64,000 nt of DNA from Candidatus Bathyarchaeia archaeon. Its GTDB lineage: Archaea; Thermoproteota; Bathyarchaeia; Bathyarchaeales; DTEX01. The stretch is taken from positions 78,313-142,312 of the forward strand of contig JAVZNR010000001.1 of assembly GCA_038882715.1 (NCBI GenBank). The letters are read 5' to 3'. The position numbers were made by a program, and so were the translations under genes. Position 1 is the stretch's first letter. Every line of letters begins with the position of its first letter. Of the stretch, positions 34,264 to 43,614 are shown in pieces. Under the pieces are notes generated by a model, which worked only from the letters and a program-made list of their open reading frames with translations, was not told where the DNA came from and did not search any database.

Positions 34264-34617
34264 TTAGGCTTGGTCTTCCTTAAGTATCCACTGCACTAAT
34301 TTTTCGCAGTTGTTTGGTGAAGTTCTTCCACCAGCACCACACTTTAAGCTTTCCTCACATGAGATGCATGGGCAGTCCAGTATTGAGTCTATTGAGACAG
34401 CATGGCGCTTAGGATACAGCCTATATGTCCACCGCCCCCTTGAAATCTCCGGCTTCCGATAAATTAATCCTTTGCTTTCAAGCCTAATCGATATTCTAGA
34501 CCCCTCCCTACTCGTAGCGTTAATCTCGCGCCAGAGATCCGATTGCAGTATCCCCTTCTCGCCGCTCCTCATTATTATCTCAAGCGCCTTCTGTTCAAGA
34601 TCATTGTCTCTAGGCAT
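34264..34617 (-). CDS. TFE-beta (RPC34/39-like) transcription factor
   Basis: 117 aa. A winged-helix domain (~8-70; LEQKALEIIMRSGEKGILQSDLWREI) is followed by a cysteine cluster C82, C84, C87, C93 and C104. The segment CISCEESLKCGAGGRTSPNNC with downstream LVQWILKE closely parallels the C-terminal Fe-S motif of eukaryotic RPC39 and of archaeal TFE-beta. It would join TFE-alpha to open promoter DNA on RNA polymerase. No TFE-alpha gene is in the window. ATG; divergent from kae1 with about 120 nt between. Confidence 0.8.
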   Translation of the reverse strand: MPRDNDLEQKALEIIMRSGEKGILQSDLWREINATSREGSRISIRLESKGLIYRKPEISRGRWTYRLYPKRHAVSIDSILDCPCISCEESLKCGAGGRTSPNNCEKLVQWILKEDQA

Positions 34618-34708
34618 AACTAATTCTCCTCAAACTTCGCAATTCCCTTAATAAAAATATTCGTCATCCATAAATATAAAGCATATTAAGTGAAAGATAA
34701 AGCATTAA

Positions 34709-35749
<1,041 letters not shown>

Positions 35750-35785
35750 GTTAAATTTGAGAGGGCAGAACCGAGGGGTTATGAG

Positions 35786-36424
35786 ATGAGCGTCCTGATA
35801 AAGAAGGGTGCTGAGGCAAGTATTTATCTCGAAGAATGGTGTGGCATGAAAGCCATATTTAAGAGAAGGTACCCGAAAAAGTATCGTACACCTGAACTCG
35901 ATAGGATGCTGCAGGTGCAGAGGACTAAACATGAGCCGCAGATGATTCATAAGGCTAAGGAGGCGGGGGTCCCTACGCCAATAATATTTATGGTTGACTT
36001 AGAGGAGTCTACAATAATCATGGAGTATGTTGAGGGCAAGCAGATAAAACAGATACTTAATGACCTGCCGCCCGACGAGAGAATTAAGATATGTCGGCAA
36101 ATAGGCGTACTTGTGGGTAGGCTGCATAAAAATGGAATAATCCACGGCGACCTCACCACCTCAAACATGATTTTAACAAAGCATGGAAACATAGTTTTTG
36201 TGGACTTCGGTTTAAGCGAGCAGAGCACGGATCTTGAGGAGAAAGGCGTAGACTTACATTTAATGAAGAGATCTTTTGCTAGCACACATTATAAATACGC
36301 TGACGAATGTTTTAGGGCGGTTATGGAAGGTTACGAGGAAGTGGTGGGAAGCGAGGTTGCGAAAGAAGTTTTAGAGAGAGTTAGAGAAATAGAGAGAAGA
36401 GGCCGATATATAACGGAGAGGTGA
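35786..36424 (+). CDS. bud32: Bud32 atypical kinase/ATPase (KEOPS)
   Basis: 212-aa PRPK-family protein that stimulates Kae1 by ATP hydrolysis. The small N-lobe has KKGAEASIYLEE and the catalytic region has NGIIHGDLTTSNMIL (HGDxxxxN). VDFGLSEQSTDLEEKGVDLHLMKRSF is the PRPK signature. Full length for a stand-alone Bud32. The ATG follows GAGGGG. The stop overlaps the rdgB-like gene by 4 nt, forming a kae1-bud32-rdgB unit. Confidence 0.96.
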   Translation: MSVLIKKGAEASIYLEEWCGMKAIFKRRYPKKYRTPELDRMLQVQRTKHEPQMIHKAKEAGVPTPIIFMVDLEESTIIMEYVEGKQIKQILNDLPPDERIKICRQIGVLVGRLHKNGIIHGDLTTSNMILTKHGNIVFVDFGLSEQSTDLEEKGVDLHLMKRSFASTHYKYADECFRAVMEGYEEVVGSEVAKEVLERVREIERRGRYITER

Positions 36425-37020
36425 AAATGCAGCCCAAAAGATTCCCCTACGGTAAACTAATATTTTTTGCGACTGGAAACATCAATAAATTTAATGAAGC
36501 CAGAGGGGTTTTAGCGGAATACGGAATATCAGTTGCAATGCTCAAAATTAAAACGGTGGAAATTCAAGATGACGATATTGAGAATATTGCGAAGGCGAGA
36601 GCCTTAAACGCTTTACGTGAGGTTAATTTGCCGTTGATCGTCGAAGACGCCGGGCTCTTTATAGATGCTTTAAAAGGTTTTCCGGGACCATTCTCCTCAT
36701 ATGTTTATAAGACGATAGGGTTGAACGGAATAATTAAGCTTTTAAATGGGGTGGAGGATCGTAGAGCGCATTTTAAGTCCGCAGTTGTATTCTGTGATCC
36801 AAGCGGCGAATTAAAGTGTTTCATAGGAGTGTCTAATGGTAGGATTGCTAGAGAACCCAGAGGCAGCAGCGGCTTCGGCTTCGATCCGATATTTGAGCCT
36901 GATGAGCGGCCTACAAAAACCTTTGGTGAAATGGGCATCGAAGAGAAAAATCTTTTCTCACATCGTGCAAAAGCTTTGAGAAGATTTGCTGAGTGGTATA
37001 GGGATTGGTCTACTTCCTGA
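36421..37020 (+). CDS. rdgB: XTP/dITP (non-canonical purine NTP) pyrophosphatase
   Basis: 199-aa Ham1/RdgB enzyme that removes dITP, ITP and XTP. Motifs: FATGNINKFNEARGVL at the N-terminus, LIVEDAGLFIDALKGFPGPFSSYV (substrate-binding loop), GSSGFGFDPIFEPD and a C-terminal SHRAKALRRFAEW. Start GTG at 36421 overlaps bud32 by 4 nt (GTGA). It is followed by the L40e gene, 67 nt downstream. Confidence 0.95.
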   Translation: MKMQPKRFPYGKLIFFATGNINKFNEARGVLAEYGISVAMLKIKTVEIQDDDIENIAKARALNALREVNLPLIVEDAGLFIDALKGFPGPFSSYVYKTIGLNGIIKLLNGVEDRRAHFKSAVVFCDPSGELKCFIGVSNGRIAREPRGSSGFGFDPIFEPDERPTKTFGEMGIEEKNLFSHRAKALRRFAEWYRDWSTS

Positions 37021-37087
37021 AAACCGAAAAATATATTTTCATCTCTCTGCCCTTTTTTGTTTCAATAGGCTTGAGGTTTGAGAAGAG

Positions 37088-37249
37088 ATGCCTATAGTTG
37101 ATCCATTAAAGAGGAGCATAGCGCAGAAGAAGAGACTTTACCTAAAGATATGTAGAGACTGCGGTGTTAGAAACGCTCCAACCGCTGAAAAATGCAGGAA
37201 ATGCAGAAGCAGAAACTTAAGATGGAAGAAGCGGGAGAAGACCCGATAG
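37088..37249 (+). CDS. rpl40e: 50S ribosomal protein L40e
   Basis: 53-aa zinc-ribbon ribosomal protein, MPIVDPLKRSIAQKKRLYLK at the N-terminus. The zinc ribbon is C22-x2-C25 and C36-x2-C39 (ICRDCG, KCRKCR), and the C-terminus is very basic (RNLRWKKREKTR). These match archaeal L40e. ATG start after GAGAAGAG. A TTTCAATAGGC-type spacer separates it from rdgB. Confidence 0.95.
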   Translation: MPIVDPLKRSIAQKKRLYLKICRDCGVRNAPTAEKCRKCRSRNLRWKKREKTR

Positions 37250-37356
37250 TTATCAAGCATTTTCTTCCCTAAATAACAGCATTTATTCTCCTTTTGGACA
37301 TCATAATAAAAGGTTTCACGAAGCGTTGTTGCGCGTTTAAATTTTAAGTTGGATTA

Positions 37357-38112
37357 TCATCCAACTTTAAGGATTACTTCTATCTGGCAGTCAGAAGGCA
37401 TTCTCATCTTCTCCATCCACTCATTTCCGACAGCTATCATAGCAAATATCCCCGCGACTTCAGCCTTCGCCTTATAGACAAGGTTTAGAAGAGCGTTTTG
37501 GGTCTCCCCACTCTTTATAATGTCGTCAACTATTAGGATGCTATCGCGCCTCTTAATCGCGTCCCTTGGAATATAAAGCGTTAAAGTGTACCCCGAATTG
37601 CTTAATACATATGTTTCCTCAAGGAACGATGAGACCCCAACCTCCTTATTTGACTTCGCTATAACCAAGTTAACGCCTAAAGCATTGGCAACCATCGTTG
37701 CGAGAGGGACGCCGTCCACGGCGGCGGTTAAAACTTTCGTTATTCTTTTTCCAGCGAACCTAGCTATCGCATAGTTTGCAGCCTGCCTTAAAAGTATTAT
37801 GTCGCCTATGAGCAAGGTATTATCAAAATATCCGTCGCTGTTAAACTTTAACCTCCTCTTGAACTCGTTCTCTAAGCCAACAATTTTCGATAGCGTGTTC
37901 CATAGCTGGCGAGCCCTTTCCTTGTTCGGTAGGACATGGCCTTTGGCATACCTGCTTAAGACCGTTACGGGTAGATCGGTTTTAGCGGCGAGCTCTCTGT
38001 AAGTATAATATTTTTTAGCTGTTCGAAGCAACTCCACTGTTGCTAAACGAAATTTTAAATCTTCGGTGTGGGTTGAAGCTTTAACCTCATCATATGTTAA
38101 ATCGTGGAGCAT
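37357..38112 (-). CDS. GfcR-like regulator: HTH plus phosphoribosyltransferase domain
   Basis: 251-aa PyrE-like archaeal protein. The N-terminal helix-turn-helix is YTYRELAAKTDLPVTVLSRYAKG (~36-58). The phosphoribosyltransferase domain has the PRPP motif SILIVDDIIKSGET (~190-203). This architecture corresponds to the haloarchaeal GfcR sugar-catabolism regulator and to orotate-PRTase-like proteins. It likely senses a phosphorylated ligand and binds DNA. Could be annotated as purine/orotate phosphoribosyltransferase, but the HTH argues for regulation. ATG start with GGAGGAGACG upstream on the minus strand. Confidence 0.8.
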   Translation of the reverse strand: MLHDLTYDEVKASTHTEDLKFRLATVELLRTAKKYYTYRELAAKTDLPVTVLSRYAKGHVLPNKERARQLWNTLSKIVGLENEFKRRLKFNSDGYFDNTLLIGDIILLRQAANYAIARFAGKRITKVLTAAVDGVPLATMVANALGVNLVIAKSNKEVGVSSFLEETYVLSNSGYTLTLYIPRDAIKRRDSILIVDDIIKSGETQNALLNLVYKAKAEVAGIFAMIAVGNEWMEKMRMPSDCQIEVILKVG

Positions 38113-38508
38113 AACGTCTCCTCCCGCGCTGAATAATTCTGGATAGATCCGTTATAGAATAATTTTCTTTTCGTTTTCTTTTCAGTAGTTCGAAAACCAA
38201 TCTCGTAAAGTTGGGCGAAAAAAATAAGAATTGACTTGAAATAAGATTGTTTTTCGTTTAATTTTGTTATGAAGGTGATAGTCGTAAAGAATTTTAACGA
38301 AAAATGTGTAAGATTGCCTTTTTTACGCAGATGTTCCGCGTTCTAGTTTTGGACATTATGAGGGAAGCAGTCTCGCAACATACGTGTTTCCTACTGTGGC
38401 AGGCGTTTGAACGATGTTAGAGAAGAGTTTTACCGTAATGATTAAGAGCCTCCTAATGATAAATTACTTAAAACTCAGAGAAATTTATAGGAGAGGGTCA
38501 GCGATTAT
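38113..38508. other. 396-nt intergenic region between divergent genes
   Basis: No ORF above about 30 codons and no tRNA or C/D-box pattern that I can recognise. The minus-strand side must contain the GfcR-like promoter and the plus-strand side the promoter of the 38509 gene (A/T-rich runs near 38455-38475). The central 38330-38420 stretch is less A/T-rich than its surroundings and could hold a small RNA. Confidence 0.5.
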
Positions 38509-38943
38509 ATGAGCGGCGAGCAGGGTTCGAGGAGGGGTAAGGTTAAGATCATATATAAGCCGGCTAAAGAGATCGTTATACTTGACTATTTCCAGTTTTC
38601 CAGAGACGCCCTAGATCAAATGTTCGCCCGCCTTATACATTCGGGTCTACCGGTGATAGCGCAGTGGGCTGAAGGATTAGTATTCGTGTATTTTCCTCTA
38701 ACACCTGACACCAATGAGTTGATGGAGAATTATCTTAGGGGGAGAATTTTCTGGAGCTCCGTAAATTTTGCCTTAATGCCTAAATATTCCCCATCAATTA
38801 AAGTTGGCGGTTTAGAGATACCCGTCCTAGATGTCTCAGACCACCCAGTTTTAGTGGAAGTTGCACGATGGCTGAAGAAACACGCTAAACCAGACGTGAA
38901 AACGCCTACGGGCATCGTTAGAGGAGACCAGTTAACGCAATAA
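38509..38943 (+). CDS. hypothetical protein
   Basis: 144 aa. No recognised domain. Beta-rich middle (YKPAKEIVILDYF, LPVIAQWAEGLVFVYFPL) and a helical, basic C-terminus (VEVARWLKKHAKP). No signal or membrane segment. Start ATG at 38509, with GGAGAGGG about 16 nt upstream. Because it ends 96 nt before the tungsten-type AOR gene, it may accompany that enzyme, but the spacing makes co-transcription uncertain. Confidence 0.55.
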   Translation: MSGEQGSRRGKVKIIYKPAKEIVILDYFQFSRDALDQMFARLIHSGLPVIAQWAEGLVFVYFPLTPDTNELMENYLRGRIFWSSVNFALMPKYSPSIKVGGLEIPVLDVSDHPVLVEVARWLKKHAKPDVKTPTGIVRGDQLTQ

Positions 38944-39039
38944 TAACGTAAACCCCTTCTTAAATTAATAAAACAATAAATGATAAATATCGCCTCTACT
39001 TTAATTCTTCTAATCCCTTAATAAGGGGAGGAATGATGA

Positions 39040-40893
39040 TTGTTTGGTTACGCTGGTAGGATTTTAAGAGTGAACCTGTCAACTGGGAAGACTTCGCTTG
39101 AACCGCTGAAGGAGGAGATGGCAAAGAAGTATATTGGCGGCATAGGCTTAGGTATAAGGCTACTAGTCGACAACTCAAAGCCCGGCATCGACCCGCTTAG
39201 CCCGGAGAACCCACTGATACTTACAACCGGGCCGCTCAGCGGTACAGTTGCGCCAACGGGCGGTAATGGACACGCCTTCGTCGCTAAGTCTCCGTTGACC
39301 AATGGAGTTGGCGAAGCTAAGTCGCATGGTTTCTTCGGCGCTGAACTTAAGAGGGCTGGTTACGACGCGGTGATATTTGAGGGAAAAGCCGAGAAACCCG
39401 TCTACGTATGGATAGACGACGACAGCGTTCAGATAATGGATGCTAAACACCTTTGGGGTAAATCCCCGCAGGAGACCGAAGATATCATTAGGGAGGAGCT
39501 AGGCGACTATTATATTCGCGTAGCGGCGATAGGTTTAGCAGGCGAAAAGCTCTCGCGGATCGCATGCATAATCAATGATAAAACTAGAGCTGCTGGGAGA
39601 TGCGGCCTGGGCGCCGTCATGGGGTCAAAGAACCTTAAAGCCATAGCTATTAGAGGAACTAAAGATGTCCCGGTAGCTAAGCCAGAAGAATTCTTAGAGT
39701 TTGTTAAGGTTCTGCATGAGAGGATGAAGGGGCCTGCAACAGTTAAGTATAGAACTCTCGGAACACCGCAGAACGTTTTAGTCCACAATTCTCTCGGCTG
39801 CCTACCAACGAGGAACTTCACGAATGCCGTCTTCGAGGGCGCTGAGAAGGTTAGCGGCGAATACCTGAACATGCGCTTCGTAACTAAAATTATCGGCTGT
39901 TCCTCATGCGCGATGAGGTGCGAGCACATAGCTGTTGTGCCGGAAGGCCCATATAAAGGGACTATGGCTAGGGTTGAATATGAGCCGTTGTGGGCTTTCG
40001 GCCCCCACTGCGGCGTCGATCGGATGGATGCCATAATTAAGGCCATAGACCTATGTAATTATTATGGCATGGATTCGATATCAGCCGGTAACATTGTTGG
40101 CTTCGCAATGGATTGCTATGAGCATGGAATATTGACGAAAGATGATACTGGTGGATTAGACCTGAAGTTCGGTAACGCTGAAGCAATTGTTAAGCTAACT
40201 GAGATGATGGGTAGGCGTGAGGGGCTAGGTAACATATTGGCTGAGGGCGTTAAAAGGGCTGCGGAAATCATTGGGAAAGGTGCCGAGAAGCTCGCTGTTC
40301 ACATTAAGGGTCTTGAGATGACCGGCTACGACATTAGGGGGCTTAAGACAGCCGCCGTAGGCTACGCGGTCTCGTTCCGAGGAGCCGACCACAACAGGCA
40401 TGGAGCCTACGCCCTAGACATAGCTGGGAAAGTTGACAGATTCAAGTTTGAGAAGGGTAGATCTAAGCTGGTTATTGAGATAGAGGACCTATATACAATA
40501 ATTGATTCGCTCATAGTCTGCAAGTTCTCCAGAGGGGTCTACTATAAGGGGTTTGAGGATCTAGCCAAATATTATGTGCTTGTAACCGGAATGGAGATGA
40601 CGGCTGAAGAGTTGAGGCGGGCTGGCGAGAGAATAAGCAATCTGGCGAGACTATATAATATTAGAGAAGGGTTCACGAGGAAAGATGATCATCTGCCAAT
40701 CAAAGTTATGACGACACCGATACCAGACGAAACAGTGTCGAAGGGAAGCTACATAACTCAAGAGGAGCTAGACTTTATGCTTGACGATTACTATGCGCAT
40801 AGGGGCTGGACAAGGGAAGGGATCCCAACCCTTGAGAAGCTCAATGAGCTAGGTCTGGAGGATTTGGCGTACATCGTTAGGGATAAGTTTTAA
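39040..40893 (+). CDS. aor: tungsten-type aldehyde:ferredoxin oxidoreductase
   Basis: 617-aa enzyme oxidising aldehydes to acids with ferredoxin as acceptor. It carries a bis-pterin (W or Mo) centre and one [4Fe-4S] cluster. Cluster ligands are C287, C290, C294 (CSSCAMRC) and C494 (VCKFSRG), the same positions as in Pyrococcus AOR. Pterin-binding motifs include GPLSGTVAPTGGNGHAFVAKS-type and GADHNRHG. Start is TTG at 39040, 8 nt after GGGGAGG. The polyferredoxin gene 44 nt downstream is the likely electron partner, and the two moeA genes supply cofactor. Other family members (formaldehyde or GAP oxidoreductases) cannot be excluded. Confidence 0.93.
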   Translation: MFGYAGRILRVNLSTGKTSLEPLKEEMAKKYIGGIGLGIRLLVDNSKPGIDPLSPENPLILTTGPLSGTVAPTGGNGHAFVAKSPLTNGVGEAKSHGFFGAELKRAGYDAVIFEGKAEKPVYVWIDDDSVQIMDAKHLWGKSPQETEDIIREELGDYYIRVAAIGLAGEKLSRIACIINDKTRAAGRCGLGAVMGSKNLKAIAIRGTKDVPVAKPEEFLEFVKVLHERMKGPATVKYRTLGTPQNVLVHNSLGCLPTRNFTNAVFEGAEKVSGEYLNMRFVTKIIGCSSCAMRCEHIAVVPEGPYKGTMARVEYEPLWAFGPHCGVDRMDAIIKAIDLCNYYGMDSISAGNIVGFAMDCYEHGILTKDDTGGLDLKFGNAEAIVKLTEMMGRREGLGNILAEGVKRAAEIIGKGAEKLAVHIKGLEMTGYDIRGLKTAAVGYAVSFRGADHNRHGAYALDIAGKVDRFKFEKGRSKLVIEIEDLYTIIDSLIVCKFSRGVYYKGFEDLAKYYVLVTGMEMTAEELRRAGERISNLARLYNIREGFTRKDDHLPIKVMTTPIPDETVSKGSYITQEELDFMLDDYYAHRGWTREGIPTLEKLNELGLEDLAYIVRDKF

Positions 40894-40937
40894 TAACAGT
40901 GTTAAATTAATTTGAAAAACTATATGGGAGGAATAGC

Positions 40938-41426
40938 ATGTCCCATATACATGCGAGAAAGTTTGTTTCAGCTGACCCAGATAAATGCGTTGGATGCAGC
41001 GTATGTGAATACATATGTTCATTCGAGAAAGAAAAGGTATTTAACCCCCTCAAATCGCGTATAAGGGTTGTCCGATTAGACACTATTGTGAATATGTCTA
41101 TCGCATGCAGGTTATGCGAGGACGCGCCATGTGTAGCGGCATGCCCACGCGACGCGCTTAAGCAATCTGAAGAGACAGGTATAGTGATGGTTGATGAAGA
41201 CAAGTGTAACGGATGTGGATGGTGCATTGAAGCATGCGATTATGGCGCAATAATGCTTCACCCGGATAAAAAGGTCGTATTCGTATGCGACACATGTAAT
41301 GGAAGCCCTAAGTGCGTGGAATGGTGCCCGGAGAAAGCCTTAGACTTCATCACTAAGGATGTTCTAGCCCAGAAATCAAGAATATCCGCAGTAAAGAAGC
41401 TCTTCCAAGAAGTGTTAAGAGCGTAA
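40938..41426 (+). CDS. 4x[4Fe-4S] ferredoxin-like electron-transfer protein (AOR partner)
   Basis: 162 aa with four Cys motifs for four clusters (CVGCSVCEYIC, CRLCEDAPCVAAC, CNGCGWCIEAC and CDTCNGSPKCVEWC), like CooF/HycB/DmsB subunits. This length and motif spacing is typical of the electron-transfer subunit that pairs with AOR-family enzymes. Cytoplasmic; start ATG at 40938 after GGGAGGAAT. It would take electrons from the AOR to a soluble ferredoxin or other acceptor. Downstream, the 41509 gene is on the opposite strand. Confidence 0.9.
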   Translation: MSHIHARKFVSADPDKCVGCSVCEYICSFEKEKVFNPLKSRIRVVRLDTIVNMSIACRLCEDAPCVAACPRDALKQSEETGIVMVDEDKCNGCGWCIEACDYGAIMLHPDKKVVFVCDTCNGSPKCVEWCPEKALDFITKDVLAQKSRISAVKKLFQEVLRA

Positions 41427-41508
41427 ACCTCATCAAATCCATTCATTTTTCCATAATTTTTGGCTTTAAAACGATTTTTCAGCGTAAAATGTATATTATA
41501 TTTTGTCT

Positions 41509-42072
41509 CTACGAATTCAGCCTTAAGTCTTTGATAAGCATTCCTGGGTTGGATGCGAGGTGATGGTGCACATTAACAATAACCTCTAGATCTCGAACTA
41601 CTATCTGTAGGATGAGGAAAACTCTCCAAGACCGTTCATCTGAGCAATTGTTTAAGTCCGCTGCAATATGCTTTAGAAGGCTGGATACAATGCATATCAC
41701 GTCCGCGATCTCCGTGAGCTTATATGACAGCCAGAAGGCCCCGCGCCTTCCACCAGAACCCTGCTCTTTAATGAGGCTCTCAAATACTCCTCTAATGTTT
41801 TCCAGAGTTTCAACTGATATCGCGCCAAGTATCCTTCGCATGTATTCATCTCCCGGTCTCTCCCTGAGTTCTATACCGACCTCCTCGAGAGCCACTTTAA
41901 GATGATCAATTATGATCCTGATCCTTTTACTTGCAAGCATTAAATGAAACCTTAGTCCCCCATCAGCCCTATTTACAGCGTTCTCAAAAAAATCTAAAAT
42001 ATCTGTCATAATCCAATAGAAGGCGAAAAGAAGCTGAAAACTACCATGAGCTGAATCAGCGCCCTTTAACAT
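41509..42072 (-). CDS. hypothetical helical protein
   Basis: 187 aa, predicted almost wholly alpha-helical with amphipathic repeats (FHLMLASKRIRIIIDHLKVALEEVG; VVRDLEVIVNVHHHLASNPG). No signal peptide, membrane segment or known motif. Start ATG (MLKGADSA) or a downstream one such as MTDILDFFENAVNRADGG. It is divergent from the trp operon, so its promoter shares the region with the trp promoter. Function unknown. Confidence 0.55.
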   Translation of the reverse strand: MLKGADSAHGSFQLLFAFYWIMTDILDFFENAVNRADGGLRFHLMLASKRIRIIIDHLKVALEEVGIELRERPGDEYMRRILGAISVETLENIRGVFESLIKEQGSGGRRGAFWLSYKLTEIADVICIVSSLLKHIAADLNNCSDERSWRVFLILQIVVRDLEVIVNVHHHLASNPGMLIKDLRLNS

Positions 42073-42143
42073 TTCTTACAACTCCAGCATTACAGGTGAA
42101 AATAAACTTAGATGCCAATATTTAAAGATTGTATGTTAACTTT

Positions 42144-42198
42144 TGTACAGAAAAGATTTAAATAAAACATTTGTATACATTTTTGGCCGTTATGTACG
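42144..42198 (+). promoter_or_regulatory. trp promoter with TGTACA-type boxes
   Basis: A TATA-like TTTAAATA (42157-42164) is flanked by TGTACA at 42144-42149 and by the palindrome TGTATACA at 42172-42179, with TGTACG at 42193-42198 just downstream. In Methanothermobacter the TrpY repressor binds TRP boxes with consensus TGTACA near the trpE promoter. The placement here, on both sides of a TATA box in front of the trp operon, suggests similar repression. No trpY-like gene is in the window. Confidence 0.55.
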
Positions 42199-42310
42199 GT
42201 GATGCGTATGGGTGATCTAGTTTGGCGCACAATACGAATCCCTTAGGCGTGAATCCTCAAAGCCAGTAAGATTTAGAAGACTTCCGAGCAGGCGGCCTCT
42301 CGACGTATTC

Positions 42311-43594
42311 TTGAATCTCTGCGACGACTATGATTATATCTTTCTGCTTGAATCGATGGGCGACGACGGGAATAGATCCCGCTTCTCTTTCATAGGTTTT
42401 GAGCCTGAGGTAACTGTGACTATCAAGGATGGGGTTGCGCGTGTAGGCGAAGATCATATGAAAATTGATGATCCACTCAGCGTTATCGAAGCGTTTATAA
42501 GTGGAGCTAAGCCCTGCGACAACTACTTTAGGTATATTGGTGGAGCTGTTGGATACATATCCTATGACGCTGTGCGCTACTGGGAGAAATTGCCATATAA
42601 ATCCGTAGATGATTTGGGTTTTCCCGACGTTGAGGTCGGCATATATAGCGATGGAATAATCTTCGATCACCTAAATAACGACGCATTCTATTTCTATAGG
42701 GGCGAGGATAAGTATAGTGACATCATAAAGAAGATTTATAGGGAGATAAACATACCTGCGTTGTCTTTCTCAACGCCGAAAGTTAACATGAGCAGAGACC
42801 GCTACAACACTATCATCGATAGAGCAAAGGGATACATTTTTGCAGGAGACATTTTTCAAGTCGTGCTTTCTAAAAGGTATAGCGCAAGCTATAGAGGCGG
42901 TTTCCAAAGATTCTACTTAAATCTGAGAAGGATTAACCCGTCGCCATACATGTATTTCCTCAAGATGAACGATCGGTTCATAATTGGCTCAAGCCCAGAA
43001 ACCCTCGTTAAGGTGGAAGGCGATCTAATCGAGACTTACCCTATAGCCGGGACAAGACCTGTAACCGGAAACCATGAGAAGGATGCTGTTCTAGAGAAAG
43101 AATTACTTCAAGATCCGAAAGAGATAGCGGAACACGTGATGCTTCTAGATTTAGCTAGGAATGATCTCGGCAAAGTCTCAGAGTTCAACACCGTTAAAGT
43201 TGCCGAGTTCATGAGAATTCATAGGTATAGCCACGTTCAGCACATAGTTTCTAGGGTTATTGGCAGACTGAGAAGGGGTTGCGACTGCTTTGATGCCTTG
43301 AGAGCCGTATTTCCAGCGGGCACAGTTTCCGGGGCTCCCAAAGTTAGGGCTATGGAGATTATTGATGATCTTGAAATGGTTCGTAGGGGGCCCTATGCTG
43401 GCGCCGTAGGCTACTTCTCCTATAATGGTAACATGGATTTCGCGATAACGATACGAACTCTATTCGCCAAAGACGGCAAACTGCACATACAGGTTGGCAG
43501 CGGCATAGTTGCAGACTCAACAGCCGAGAATGAGTGGCTTGAGACCGAGTTTAAGGCTAGAGCCCTAATGAAAGCTTTAGAAGAATCCGAATGA
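42311..43594 (+). CDS. trpE: anthranilate synthase component I
   Basis: Chorismate to anthranilate, using ammonia from TrpG. The feedback-site motif LLES lies near the N-terminus, and the chorismate-binding domain shows IGSSPETLVKVEGD, PIAGTRPV, LLDLARNDLGKV and the C-terminal PAGTVSGAPKVRAMEI. TTG 42311 is the first canonical start in this frame, but TrpE-like sequence (VRFRRLPSRRPLDVF) continues upstream in frame to 42221 without any ATG, GTG or TTG. The true start is therefore unclear: non-canonical start, frameshift from the ATG at 42202, or a sequencing error. First gene of trpEGDCFBA. Confidence 0.93.
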   Translation: MNLCDDYDYIFLLESMGDDGNRSRFSFIGFEPEVTVTIKDGVARVGEDHMKIDDPLSVIEAFISGAKPCDNYFRYIGGAVGYISYDAVRYWEKLPYKSVDDLGFPDVEVGIYSDGIIFDHLNNDAFYFYRGEDKYSDIIKKIYREINIPALSFSTPKVNMSRDRYNTIIDRAKGYIFAGDIFQVVLSKRYSASYRGGFQRFYLNLRRINPSPYMYFLKMNDRFIIGSSPETLVKVEGDLIETYPIAGTRPVTGNHEKDAVLEKELLQDPKEIAEHVMLLDLARNDLGKVSEFNTVKVAEFMRIHRYSHVQHIVSRVIGRLRRGCDCFDALRAVFPAGTVSGAPKVRAMEIIDDLEMVRRGPYAGAVGYFSYNGNMDFAITIRTLFAKDGKLHIQVGSGIVADSTAENEWLETEFKARALMKALEESE

Positions 43595-43614
43595 ATGCTC
43601 TGGAGGTGTTATGG

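Noticed and set aside
38330-38430. Possible C/D-box sRNA
   Set aside because: No convincing C (RTGATGA) and D (CTGA) box pairs with the expected spacing.
39510-40046. 178-codon antisense frame inside the AOR gene
   Set aside because: The AOR frame carries the conserved cluster cysteines; the antisense frame has no support.
42202-42246. Short ORF before trpE as a bacterial-type Trp attenuator leader
   Set aside because: It has only one Trp codon and no terminator or antiterminator hairpins follow; bacterial attenuation is also not established in archaea.
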